A stretch of 64,000 bases of DNA from Isosphaeraceae bacterium (GTDB lineage Bacteria; Planctomycetota; Planctomycetia; Isosphaerales; Isosphaeraceae), in assembly GCA_026004735.1 (NCBI GenBank), contig BPJS01000001.1:1364001-1428000 (forward strand), given 5' to 3'. The position numbers were made by a program, and so were the translations under genes. The notes beneath the pieces were generated by a model that saw only the letters and a program-made list of their open reading frames with translations, was not told the DNA's origin and did no database searches. Positions 1-9,250 of this stretch are shown here, piece after piece. Positions within the stretch are counted from its first letter, which is position 1. Every line of letters starts with the position of its first letter.

Positions 1-407
1 AGAATGAGCAGGGCGATCAGTTGTGTCGTCAGGGTGAGCGCAGCAGAAACCCGGTTGTAGCGGATCGCTACGCAGAGCGACGACAACAGGAAATACCAGC
101 GAAACGGACTCTCCAGGCCCGTGTCGTAGTAACACAGCAAGGCAATAAACGTGGTCTCCATGACCGCGACGAAGAGCGGCCACGACCCAAGAAAGATCTG
201 CCCCCGCCGCTGATAGATGGTGTCCACAAGAGCATAAACCGCTCCCAAGGCGAGGATGGCTCGCACGGCCTGAGCGTCGCGCAACCCGTCGCGGCTCTGA
301 ACCAGAACATACCCCATCACAATCCCAAACCAGCGGATCTTGACGACGATCGACTCAGCGGCGCACTGCCAGTCGCCACGATCCGACGAGACCGGCGCGG
401 AAGCCAT
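1..407 (-). CDS. N-terminal fragment of a multi-pass membrane sensor protein
   Basis: The gene runs off the left edge, so only about 135 N-terminal residues are visible. Reading the minus strand from an ATG at 407 gives a frame rich in hydrophobic segments: IRWFGIVMGYVLV near residue 24, AILALGAVYALVDTIY near residue 49, and further segments around PLFVAVMETTFIALLCYY and RWYFLLSSLCVAIRY. A membrane-embedded N-terminus with a phrase like YYDTGLESPFRWYFLLS resembles sensor histidine kinases and GGDEF proteins with multi-pass input domains. That is family recollection. The catalytic part lies outside the window, so the output activity is unknown. The ATG has no clear ribosome binding site. An in-frame GTG further upstream is a possible alternative start, before an in-frame TAA. 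Confidence 0.6.
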   Translation of the reverse strand, partial: MASAPVSSDRGDWQCAAESIVVKIRWFGIVMGYVLVQSRDGLRDAQAVRAILALGAVYALVDTIYQRRGQIFLGSWPLFVAVMETTFIALLCYYDTGLESPFRWYFLLSSLCVAIRYNRVSAALTLTTQLIALLI

Positions 408-857
408 CTCCAGCCCAGGGCAAGGGACACATTCACGCGAATCGAACGGGCCAACCACCCGCCTCGCAAACCATTATAGTCACACGAGCAGGGTCCGGCG
501 GCATTCGCCGATTCCGGACAGAATCGGAGGACCGATCGACTGTCAAACCGCGAGTCCAACGCCTCTGACGGTGTGGTCCGAAGTCCAGCCGTCGGCAGAA
601 GTGGCGTTCGGGGCTTCCAGGCGGAGAACACTGTGGGTACGCCGGTCGGCGTCGCCGGCGCGGCGAAGCACCAGCGCAGCCCTCAGCCACCCGAACTCGA
701 TGGCGCGTTCCGCCCTAGCCGCCCGAACGATGCAGAAACTCTCGGCGGGGCCAGGCCGCGGTGCCGACCGATCCGCTGCGGCCGCTCTCCGATGGCTCAG
801 CCCCGCCGTTGGTGATGCGCGCGGTTCGCGGTTGCGCGTCGTGGACGCACAGCCGGA
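408..857. other. Intergenic stretch without a supported gene
   Basis: This 450-bp gap lies between the start of the membrane sensor and the stop of the macroglobulin-like gene, both on the minus strand. On the minus strand, in the same frame as the macroglobulin gene and just after its TGA, the frame stays open for about 103 codons down to a TGA at 543-545. Its second half has GC-ending codons like real genes here. No ATG, GTG or TTG precedes that part, and the protein is not recognisable. I see no convincing promoter or terminator. Confidence 0.4.
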
Positions 858-3800
858 TCAACGCGCCTTGTCGACCTGAACGCCCTGACTCGCCTCCGGA
901 GGAGTGCTGTAACGCTGTTGGAGTCGCTCGATTTGTTTCAAGGTATTGCTACGATTGAGCATTTGCACATTCTGATCAAGCGATGGCATGTCCGTCGGCT
1001 CGCCGGCCTCGACGTAGCCTGGTATGCCCGCGGACTGTCGAGGCGGAGAGGTCTGCGGGGCTGTTCCGATGGGCGTCGTCCCTCGATAGAACGCATAGCG
1101 TGCTGAGCCTTGCCGAGCCACGGCGGTGACGGTCCCTGAGATCCCCTCGGCCACGAAAACCCCGCGAAGATCGGTCTCGCCCGAAACAAAGCGCGCCATG
1201 TTGGACCCGATGACTTTCACCTGAACCTTGGGCAGGTAGGCACGCGTCCGCGCATCGAGGACCCGGACCCGCACCCGCCCCTCGGGAGCTTCCTCGAGCA
1301 CCTCCAGCTCGAGCGGGCTGACCAGGACGATTCCGGAGGCGTAGTCATTGTCGCCTCGTGCCATGACCAGGTAGGCTCCTTCCTTCTCGAGAGGCAGATC
1401 GAGGTCTTTGAACCGGTCTTGGTAATCTTCGCCGGTACCGAGTCGGACAGTTCGCTCGACCAGGGGCTGGATCCCGGCCAAGTCGATCCCGCTGATGCCA
1501 TCGAGGCTGCGGCGAGTCAGATACAGCCGCATCAGGTCGACCGCATAGACCCTGACCTCCACCTCGGCGAGGTTGCGGTAGTTGAGGCGGATCGACGGCT
1601 GGGTGGCGGGCGGCCTCTCGAGTTCGACACTTCGCAGGCCGACTCCGCTGACAGCAGCCGCCGGCGAACCGTCCTGGGGCCGGACAACGGCCACTTCGGG
1701 CAGCGCCAGGCTCTTTCGAGTCAACTCCTTGATCGCTCCCGCCGCGTCGCCAAAGCGGTCGGCCACTTGACGGTAGTAGCTCAGGGCCTTGGCCGGGTCG
1801 TGCCGGGCGTCGTGAATCTGGCCCAGAATGTAGATCGCTTCCCACCGATTCGGGCTGGGATGCTCGACGCCCGCGGCGTCTCGGTAAGTTGCCGATGCAA
1901 TTTGTTCGGCCAGTCGTATGGCCCGGTCGTATTCGCCCAGGCTGAAGTGGGCCAAGGCCTGGCTGTAGAGGAAGCTGTCGAGAAACCGGCTTTTGGGATA
2001 GATCGCCGCCAGTCGGCCGGCCAGGTTGACCACCCGCGCGTAATCCTCGAGCTGGAGAAGTGCTCCCACCTCGGCCAGACTTGCCTCGTCGGCGACCGGA
2101 TCCGACGGCGTCAAGCCCAGGAAGACGTGAATCAGACGGACTTGTTGCAACAGTAATTCGGGCCGCGTCAGACTAGCGCTGGCCAACTCGCGACGCGCTC
2201 CGGGATCAGCCACCGCGCGGGCTGCCAGGTCATGGTACGCGGAAGCTAGACCGAGCAAATCGTTCTGAATTGCGGCCGAGCCGGGGTGTTCCCGCCACAG
2301 ATCCACCAGAAACGACAGCCCTTCGAGTGTCTGCCCCCGTTGTCTGAGGACCTCGCCCACCCGCGCATCCGCCAGATAACTGGCCTCCGTGGTCGCACGC
2401 CAGACCAGCCAGGCCCGCTCATGCTCCCCCAGATCCCGATAAGCCCGACCGACGACCTGAATCTCTTCGAACGAAATGACCAGATCCGGTGCCCGCTCCT
2501 TCAACACTTCGAAGTATTGAACAATCTTGCGCGGTTGGTAGGCCTGAATGTGTGCGGCGAGCAGCATCCGGGCCGCTTCGCGGGCCACATCATCACGCAG
2601 CGTGTAGCCAGACCAGAGCGCTTCGAGAACCTGAGCCGACTGGGCCAGGTCCCCCCGCTCGAACAACGCTTTGCCGCGGGCGTAGAGCTCGTCAGGCGTG
2701 GGCTGGTAGGCGTCATCCGACTTTTCACCCGGAGCCAGTATGGCCAACTGGCCTGGTTGACCCAAATGGAGCCGAGCCGGCTCCGAAAGGCTCCGAATCG
2801 CGGCCGGCAAGACCCGATAGCTGCCCGTCAGTTGACCGTAGATTTGATAGGTGCAGCCCGGCCACTGATCCGGTGCAAAGTAGAGCCGCAAGACTCCATC
2901 GCGGACTTCATAATGACTGGCCTGGGTGACGACGGACCCTTCGATCAGCTTCGCTCCCGCCGGCAAATACTCCTCGAGGACGACCTCATCGCGCTCCCAG
3001 ACGGGTTGCCCTGCCGGCTGATTCCGCCACGCCTCCAGCGACACCGTGATTCGTTCACCGAGCGCCAATTTTGTTGAGGTGTTCTCATAGGTTTTAGGAT
3101 TGACGGCCACGGAGAATCCCTGCGGCAGCGGCCGCCCATCGAGGCTCGGTTCTGGAGCCCAATACACGCGGCGGCGAATCCCGAAGGGCTTCTGGTCGGC
3201 AACCTGATCCGCCGCGAAGTCGCGCGTGAAGCCGGTTAGGGTCACGGTGTATGCGAAGGTCCCGCGACCTTCGAGATCGAAATGAACGCGATTCGGGCCG
3301 CCCACGTTGATCCGCTCGATCGGAACGGTGATGACCGTGGTTTCGAGCGGCCCTTGGACATCGAGCTTTTGAACCTCCGTATCGTTGACGGTGATCACCA
3401 GCCGATAACGGTCTTCGGCGGGCCGGCTGCGAGCGTAATACCAGCCCAGAGCAGCCAAGGCCGGCCCTTTAGCCTTGTACGGCTGCCAGCCCAAACCCGT
3501 CTGGTTCGCCTCCAGCCAACGAATGGCCCCTTCTAGCTTCTCGTCGCTCGGCCGAACGCGGGCGTAGGCCAAGGCCGCCAGGGCCGTGACTTCGGTCGCC
3601 GTCGACAGGTGCGGATTACGACCGCGACCGTCCCAGTAGACGAGGGGCCGATCGCCGGGCCGCCGGGTCAGCGACTTCGCCCGCGGCCCCAGAACGTCGA
3701 GCACTTCGGATCCCAGCGAGTCGCGGTTGAGATTCGCGAAGGTCAGGGCCAGACAGGCCAGCGCGGCATCGCTCAACGCCTGCCGTTCCCGGTTCAAGGC

Positions 3801-6800
3801 ATTGGCCCACTCGAAGCTCGCCTTGCCCCGGACGCTCAGGGCGAGCAAGACCAGAGCCCGCATGTCCTGATTCGCCGGATCGACCTGTGGATAGAGTTGC
3901 GTCAAATACTGGGTTCCCCGGTCCACCACTTTCGGGTCAGCGAGCAGTCCGAGTTTTTCGGTTTCGGCCAAGGCCCAGAACGCCCAGGCTGACGCAGCCG
4001 GATCGCTCGGGACGCTGCGATCATACTGGCCGGGGACCCAGGGCCAGCCTCCATCGTCGTTCTGCAGGGTCACCAGCTCTGCCCCGACGGCGCGAAGCCG
4101 CTCGATGAGCCGTTTCGCGTCGGGGCCTTCACTGCCCCCCACGGCCCGCAGGTGGCCAAGTGCTGCCGCCAGGCCCAGGAGATCGCTGGCCCGGCCCGCG
4201 ATCGTGTCGGGCACCGGCGGCCAGATGCACCGGGCTGCCTCTGACCCGCGTCCGAACGGAAACAGATCCCGCCCCAGCGCAAGCTCGACGATCATTCGCC
4301 GCAGCGACGGCGCGATCGCCAGCACCAGCTCCGGGCTTTCGTAGGGCCGTCCTTCCGGAAGGGCGACAAAGACGGTCAGATCGTCGCTCGCCATTCCGCT
4401 GGCGTTGGCAATCGCCTGCACTCCCCACGGGCGGATCGGTATCTGAGTCGACATCTGGTCGCTCAGTTCTCCCGCTCGAGCCTCCACCTTCAGCCGCACC
4501 AGTTCACCGGGCGGTACCGTGAACGGTTCGAACAAGAGCCGCTCGATGCCGTCAGCCTCCCAGGCGACCCTCTGCGGGTAACGGAGCTCACGCCCGCCCG
4601 CATAGATCGTCAACACGACCTCGGCCGGTCCCCTCACATTGCGATGATGCAGGTCCACAGGGAATTGGATCGCGTCGCCTTCGGTCAGGACCTGCGGAAC
4701 GCGCACGTCGACGAAGAAATCCTGATGAACCGTCAGTCGCGCCGTCGCCTGACCGACCAGCGTGTCGGCGCCGGTGACTCCCCGAGCCAGGAATTCATAT
4801 TCGGAGAGCGCGCTGGGTGCGGTAAATCGCAGCGTCCCTCGGCCATCCGAGTCGGTTTTGACGGCCGGATTCCAGTACGCGGTTTCGACGAATTGTTGCC
4901 GTGGCGTCGCGCGGTCGCTGTCTCGATTGCGATCGGCCGCGGACGGGGCCCGGGCGCGACGCTCCGCAAGGTTCTGTGCCCTGCCGGCTCGCATCTCCTC
5001 ACGGGTCAAGGCCTGCAACGAATCGGCTCTCACGGAGGGGCCGGCATCGGCATCAGTCAGCTCCATGCCCTTGCCACCCATGCCTCCGCCGGATGCGGCG
5101 CCGGGCGGCCTTGGCGCTGCTGGGGCTGTCGGTTCCGCCGCAAGTTGGCCGACGACCTGGCCTCGCGCGGCCTCCGCCAGCGCCAACGCGGTTTGCTGCT
5201 CCATGTCCTCAACGACCGCCTCGGCAACCGGGACCGTCGGCGGCCGATACGCGAACGCGACGGTCGATTCGGCGGCAAACGCACTCGTCCGGGTCTGGTT
5301 GTAGAAGAATGGTCCGATGGACGGAAGCCGATCCTCATAAAGCCGCAGCAACGCCCGATCCACTAGCGCGACCGAAAGTTCGGCGCTCACGGGCCGACCC
5401 AACTGATCGACGGTCGTCACGTCGACGACCACTTCCTGACCCGGTCCAACGCTCGTCTGCCGCGGCGTCAGCGTGACCTGAAGCTCCCGCACGATCCGGA
5501 GATTGAGCTGGGCCTGGTGCAGCCGGGTTTCGGCCATCCGCGCCGCGGCCAGCGTAAAGTTGGGAAACTGCGCGGAGTCGACTTCCCATTGGACGCGATT
5601 CTCGCCCTCGGCCAGCCGCAGCACTCGGTAAGCGAGAATCCGGTCAGCCTCCCAGGTCAGCAGAGCCGTCCCCTCTCCAGCTCGATTGTGGAGGATCAGG
5701 GATGCGTTCTCCCCCACTTTGTAGTCGAGGCGATCGGCCAGAAACCGCAGCTTCTGTCCGTCTTCTGAGCCCGAGATCGTCAGCCGGCGATCCTCGACGA
5801 TCGGATTGCCGAACCGGTCCGTTCCCGCGACGCGCAGGATGTAGCTGCCCCCGGCGGCGTCGTCGACCTGAACGGGCAGGCTCGCCAGCCCGGTTTTCGC
5901 GTCGGTCTGAAACTCAAGCTGCCGGACCTCACGCTCAGCCGTCCGTCCCGCCTGCTCGACCTGCTTCAAGACAATCAGGCGTAGCGCCTGCCCGATCGGC
6001 TCACCCAGAAGGTCGAAGGTTCGGACTTGAACCGAGAAGGCTTCCCCGTCAAGAAAGACATCCCGAGGCGTTGTCATCTCGATCCGAAACGCGCGGATCG
6101 CAAGCTGAGCGCTCGCTCGTGCCTCCACGCCCTCCTCGGGCAGCCGTGCGACGATGGAGAGGGCCTGTTCCTCGCCAAAGCCTTCTGTCGGGAACGAGAA
6201 GGCGAATGTCCCCTGCTCATTCGTCTGTCCGTTCAGGATGCGGCCGTCGGGCAAGGCGACCGTGATCGTGCGCCCGGCCAGAGGCGTCCCGTACTGATAG
6301 TGCGCCCGCACCGTCCCTTCGATCGTTTCGCCCCGGTAGTAGACGGTTCGCGGCAGCTCGATCGCCAGGTCCGCCTTCTGAAGTTGGTAGGCCTGAACCT
6401 CAAACGAACCGCCAAACTCACTCTTGCCCGGTTCGAACAACCGCACCCGATACGTTCCCAGGGGTGCGGCCGCCTCGACGACGATCGACGTCGCAAACGT
6501 CCCAAACTCCGACAGCTTCACCGTGTCGGAAACGATCGTCCGCCCTCTCGGGTCGAAGACCTCGAGCCGGTACTCGGACCCGGCGCGCGGGTCGTACTGG
6601 CCGTTGACGACCTCGCGGACCACGCCGCGTAGCTCGACGGTCTGCCCCGGGCGATATGCTGGACGATCGGTGTACAAGTAGGCTCGCGGCGTCAGACCTT
6701 GCGCGACCTGACCGGGCAGACTCAAACCCGAGCCGGCCGCGTGACCATCCGCCAGGACAATGAAGCTCAGCCCCTGGCCGGGATCTCTCGGCTCAGACCA

Positions 6801-8918
6801 ATCGACAAGCAACACCCCATCCGCGCCGGTTTGGGCCTCCAGGATCAACCGCTGGCCATCAGATACGAGCACCCGCGCATTCGCCCGCCCCTGGCCGGTC
6901 TTCATGTCCTGAACAAAGGCCAGGAACTGATCCCGCGACGCCTTGATAATCGCGTCGATGTCGGAACTGATCACCAGGGTTGTCGCCTGCAGACTTTTTT
7001 CGTCGGTGACCTTGATCACATAGACGCCCGGAAGAGCCAGCTTGGGAAGCCCATAGTCGGTCTCGATCGGCTTGTATTTGTCGTAACCCGGCACCGCCGC
7101 CGTCCACTCCGCGTCGGGCTGAACCAGCCCGATGTCGAGGGCTTCGACATTCTTCGTACTCTGCTTCTTGCGGAAGTAAGCTTCGACGTCGAGTTTGTAC
7201 GCCGTGAAGGTCAAGACGTCGATGTTGCGGGTTGTGATTTTGAGCGTGGGCACCTCGCCCGTTCGAAACGTCCGGGGCGTGACCACCGCCAGCGCCTTGG
7301 ATTCCATCACCGCGATCCGCTGCCGGGCGGCCGAGGCCCAGGGTTCCACGGACACTTTCCTGAACCGTTCGATGGCCTCCGGCAGCTCCCCCTTTTTCGT
7401 CTCGTAGATCGCGGCGATCGAAAACTCGGCATGGGCCGCGGGTTCCGTTCCGGGGAACTTGCCGGCGAGTCGTTCCCAGGCCCGGATCGCCTCGTCGTAC
7501 TTCTCCTCCGCCTCCCAGCTCTCGCCGATCTCGTAGAGGATTTGTGGGACCCGTCCGTCGAGGGGATTTTGCGTGACGAACAACTCCCACGCGGCACGCG
7601 CTGCCTCGTATTCTCGTCGCTGCCGGTGGTCCTGAGCGATGAGCAGCCGCGCGTCGATAACCGCCCGCTGGGCATCGGCCGACTGCGGGCCGTTAGGATA
7701 CTGAGCCAGATACGTCTGCCAGGCTTCGATCGCCTCGCCGTAACGGGCCTGAGACTGAAGAATCTGACCCAGTTGAAACTGTGCCGACATGAGCAAGCGG
7801 GACTGGAGCGTCCGCGCGTCGTCGGTGGTCACTCGATACCCCTCGCCGGCGAGAAATGATCGGAACGCGGCCAGCGCGGCGTCGCTCTTACCCCTTGCCG
7901 CGTAAGACTCGGCGATGTCGTAAGCCGCCTGGACGGCCAGCGGGTGGTCGGGATAGGCCTCCAGCAACCGCTTCAGGCTGGCAATTCCGAGATTGAGGCT
8001 GGTGTCATCCGCCGGTGTGGGCAAGCCGTAGGTACGGCTGATCTGAAACAGGGCTCGCCCGCGCAGCTCCTGAGCGCCTTTGGTGTCTTGTCCCTCGAGC
8101 GCACGAGCGAGATCGGTCCAGGTCAAGCGCGCAGCCAGCGTTTGTCCGGCCGCCAACTGGGCCTCACCGAGGGCATAGCGTGCCTCTTCGGCCTCGGCTC
8201 CCTTGGGATACTCTTTCAGATAGAGCTGATACGATTCAATGGCCCGGCCCGCATTTCCAGCCTTCTGGCTGGTGCGGCCCATTGCCATCAGCAACTTTGC
8301 GCGGACTTCGGGACCGCGCGCCAGTTCGCGGGCCTGGGCCAGCAGCCCGTAGGCCCCTTCGGGATCCGCGGTGGCGGTCGGTTCGGTCGGTTCGAGCAAC
8401 CGCCGGGCGAATTCCTCGTAGACTGCGGCCAGCCGATCCTTGCGATCTCCCGATAGTAGCCGCTCGACTTCCTGCCGAGCCAATTCTTCCGCCGCGGCGT
8501 ATTGACCGGCGGCGAGGTGGTTGGCCACAAGCTCGGCCTTGAGCTTGGCCGCCCAGCGTCCGTTGGGCCGGGCCTTCAATGTCGCCTCCGCCAGTCGAGC
8601 CGCGTCTTGGGGGCGTTCCCCGAGCCGCAGCGCGATCGACCGAACGAGCGCCACGTAGTCGCGGTCATCGTCCGACCAGGCCTGCCCCTCGGCCGGTTTC
8701 AGCTCTGCCAGCGCTTCCGCTGCGGCCCGATAGTTCCCCGCCTGCAAATCCAACAGGACCCCTCGAGGCAGATCTGGAGCCACCTGCCGGATTCCGCCAC
8801 GCTTGCCTTCCGCAACCGTCATCGGTCCAGGCTTTTCATAGGCCGCGTTGTTCCCGACGAACCCCAACAAGACCCATCCCGCAAGCAACCATCCGACGAC
8901 CCTCTCACACCCAAACAT
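858..8918 (-). CDS. Giant alpha-2-macroglobulin-like protein with flanking TPR arrays, thioester lost
   Basis: The protein has about 2686 residues from the ATG at 8918, which follows AGGAGCGAGGTC and opens a signal peptide (hydrophobic VVGWLLAGWVLLGFVG). An ATG 22 codons upstream would put polar residues before it. In order: TPR-like repeats at about 60-530; beta domains starting near 540; an MG2 domain near 745-840 (LYTDRPAYRPGQTVELRG); more macroglobulin domains; a glycine/proline-rich linker near 1280; the A2M domain near 1345-1410 (YEFLARGVTGADTLVGQA); an alpha-helical TED-like region near 1550-1850; a second TPR array near 2075-2400; and final beta domains. Bacterial A2Ms are periplasmic protease traps that usually carry a CxEQ thioester. 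Here the corresponding site reads PFGRGSEAA, so Cys and Gln are missing. The role is therefore probably a non-covalent trap or scaffold, which is inference. It is transcribed toward the membrane sensor and divergently from the M28 peptidase gene. Confidence 0.85.
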   Translation of the reverse strand: MFGCERVVGWLLAGWVLLGFVGNNAAYEKPGPMTVAEGKRGGIRQVAPDLPRGVLLDLQAGNYRAAAEALAELKPAEGQAWSDDDRDYVALVRSIALRLGERPQDAARLAEATLKARPNGRWAAKLKAELVANHLAAGQYAAAEELARQEVERLLSGDRKDRLAAVYEEFARRLLEPTEPTATADPEGAYGLLAQARELARGPEVRAKLLMAMGRTSQKAGNAGRAIESYQLYLKEYPKGAEAEEARYALGEAQLAAGQTLAARLTWTDLARALEGQDTKGAQELRGRALFQISRTYGLPTPADDTSLNLGIASLKRLLEAYPDHPLAVQAAYDIAESYAARGKSDAALAAFRSFLAGEGYRVTTDDARTLQSRLLMSAQFQLGQILQSQARYGEAIEAWQTYLAQYPNGPQSADAQRAVIDARLLIAQDHRQRREYEAARAAWELFVTQNPLDGRVPQILYEIGESWEAEEKYDEAIRAWERLAGKFPGTEPAAHAEFSIAAIYETKKGELPEAIERFRKVSVEPWASAARQRIAVMESKALAVVTPRTFRTGEVPTLKITTRNIDVLTFTAYKLDVEAYFRKKQSTKNVEALDIGLVQPDAEWTAAVPGYDKYKPIETDYGLPKLALPGVYVIKVTDEKSLQATTLVISSDIDAIIKASRDQFLAFVQDMKTGQGRANARVLVSDGQRLILEAQTGADGVLLVDWSEPRDPGQGLSFIVLADGHAAGSGLSLPGQVAQGLTPRAYLYTDRPAYRPGQTVELRGVVREVVNGQYDPRAGSEYRLEVFDPRGRTIVSDTVKLSEFGTFATSIVVEAAAPLGTYRVRLFEPGKSEFGGSFEVQAYQLQKADLAIELPRTVYYRGETIEGTVRAHYQYGTPLAGRTITVALPDGRILNGQTNEQGTFAFSFPTEGFGEEQALSIVARLPEEGVEARASAQLAIRAFRIEMTTPRDVFLDGEAFSVQVRTFDLLGEPIGQALRLIVLKQVEQAGRTAEREVRQLEFQTDAKTGLASLPVQVDDAAGGSYILRVAGTDRFGNPIVEDRRLTISGSEDGQKLRFLADRLDYKVGENASLILHNRAGEGTALLTWEADRILAYRVLRLAEGENRVQWEVDSAQFPNFTLAAARMAETRLHQAQLNLRIVRELQVTLTPRQTSVGPGQEVVVDVTTVDQLGRPVSAELSVALVDRALLRLYEDRLPSIGPFFYNQTRTSAFAAESTVAFAYRPPTVPVAEAVVEDMEQQTALALAEAARGQVVGQLAAEPTAPAAPRPPGAASGGGMGGKGMELTDADAGPSVRADSLQALTREEMRAGRAQNLAERRARAPSAADRNRDSDRATPRQQFVETAYWNPAVKTDSDGRGTLRFTAPSALSEYEFLARGVTGADTLVGQATARLTVHQDFFVDVRVPQVLTEGDAIQFPVDLHHRNVRGPAEVVLTIYAGGRELRYPQRVAWEADGIERLLFEPFTVPPGELVRLKVEARAGELSDQMSTQIPIRPWGVQAIANASGMASDDLTVFVALPEGRPYESPELVLAIAPSLRRMIVELALGRDLFPFGRGSEAARCIWPPVPDTIAGRASDLLGLAAALGHLRAVGGSEGPDAKRLIERLRAVGAELVTLQNDDGGWPWVPGQYDRSVPSDPAASAWAFWALAETEKLGLLADPKVVDRGTQYLTQLYPQVDPANQDMRALVLLALSVRGKASFEWANALNRERQALSDAALACLALTFANLNRDSLGSEVLDVLGPRAKSLTRRPGDRPLVYWDGRGRNPHLSTATEVTALAALAYARVRPSDEKLEGAIRWLEANQTGLGWQPYKAKGPALAALGWYYARSRPAEDRYRLVITVNDTEVQKLDVQGPLETTVITVPIERINVGGPNRVHFDLEGRGTFAYTVTLTGFTRDFAADQVADQKPFGIRRRVYWAPEPSLDGRPLPQGFSVAVNPKTYENTSTKLALGERITVSLEAWRNQPAGQPVWERDEVVLEEYLPAGAKLIEGSVVTQASHYEVRDGVLRLYFAPDQWPGCTYQIYGQLTGSYRVLPAAIRSLSEPARLHLGQPGQLAILAPGEKSDDAYQPTPDELYARGKALFERGDLAQSAQVLEALWSGYTLRDDVAREAARMLLAAHIQAYQPRKIVQYFEVLKERAPDLVISFEEIQVVGRAYRDLGEHERAWLVWRATTEASYLADARVGEVLRQRGQTLEGLSFLVDLWREHPGSAAIQNDLLGLASAYHDLAARAVADPGARRELASASLTRPELLLQQVRLIHVFLGLTPSDPVADEASLAEVGALLQLEDYARVVNLAGRLAAIYPKSRFLDSFLYSQALAHFSLGEYDRAIRLAEQIASATYRDAAGVEHPSPNRWEAIYILGQIHDARHDPAKALSYYRQVADRFGDAAGAIKELTRKSLALPEVAVVRPQDGSPAAAVSGVGLRSVELERPPATQPSIRLNYRNLAEVEVRVYAVDLMRLYLTRRSLDGISGIDLAGIQPLVERTVRLGTGEDYQDRFKDLDLPLEKEGAYLVMARGDNDYASGIVLVSPLELEVLEEAPEGRVRVRVLDARTRAYLPKVQVKVIGSNMARFVSGETDLRGVFVAEGISGTVTAVARQGSARYAFYRGTTPIGTAPQTSPPRQSAGIPGYVEAGEPTDMPSLDQNVQMLNRSNTLKQIERLQQRYSTPPEASQGVQVDKAR

Positions 8919-9250
8919 GACCTCGCTCCTGGGTTTGATGGCAGCCGCCGCGTCATCGGTCCCAACCGGTTCCATCTTCAGCACGCGTCCGAGTTACGAT
9001 CGCCCCATCTCGTCATGCCGGCGACAGCGGGATCGATCGCGAGACCCTCGCCCGACCGGTCCCCCACCAGGGACTACGCTCCGGACCGCTGAGAGCTTAG
9101 ATCACGTCCTTCGATTCTGACCCCGGATGATCCCTCGATACAACCATCAAGTTCAACGCCGAACAGACTTTCCGCCGACGCTCCTCCCATGTTAGGTTCG
9201 TCCTATTCGGTCTGACCGTCGGTTTTCGATCGACTCGTGAGGCAGATCCC
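8919..9250. other. Divergent intergenic region between macroglobulin and M28 peptidase genes
   Basis: These 332 bp separate two divergently transcribed genes and should hold both promoters. I find no pair of -35 and -10 boxes with good spacing and no repeat. Short frames here have no recognisable product. Confidence 0.4.

Noticed and set aside
6699-7859. 386-aa plus-strand frame inside the macroglobulin gene
   Set aside because: It is the antisense of a clearly coding macroglobulin region and has no recognisable domain.
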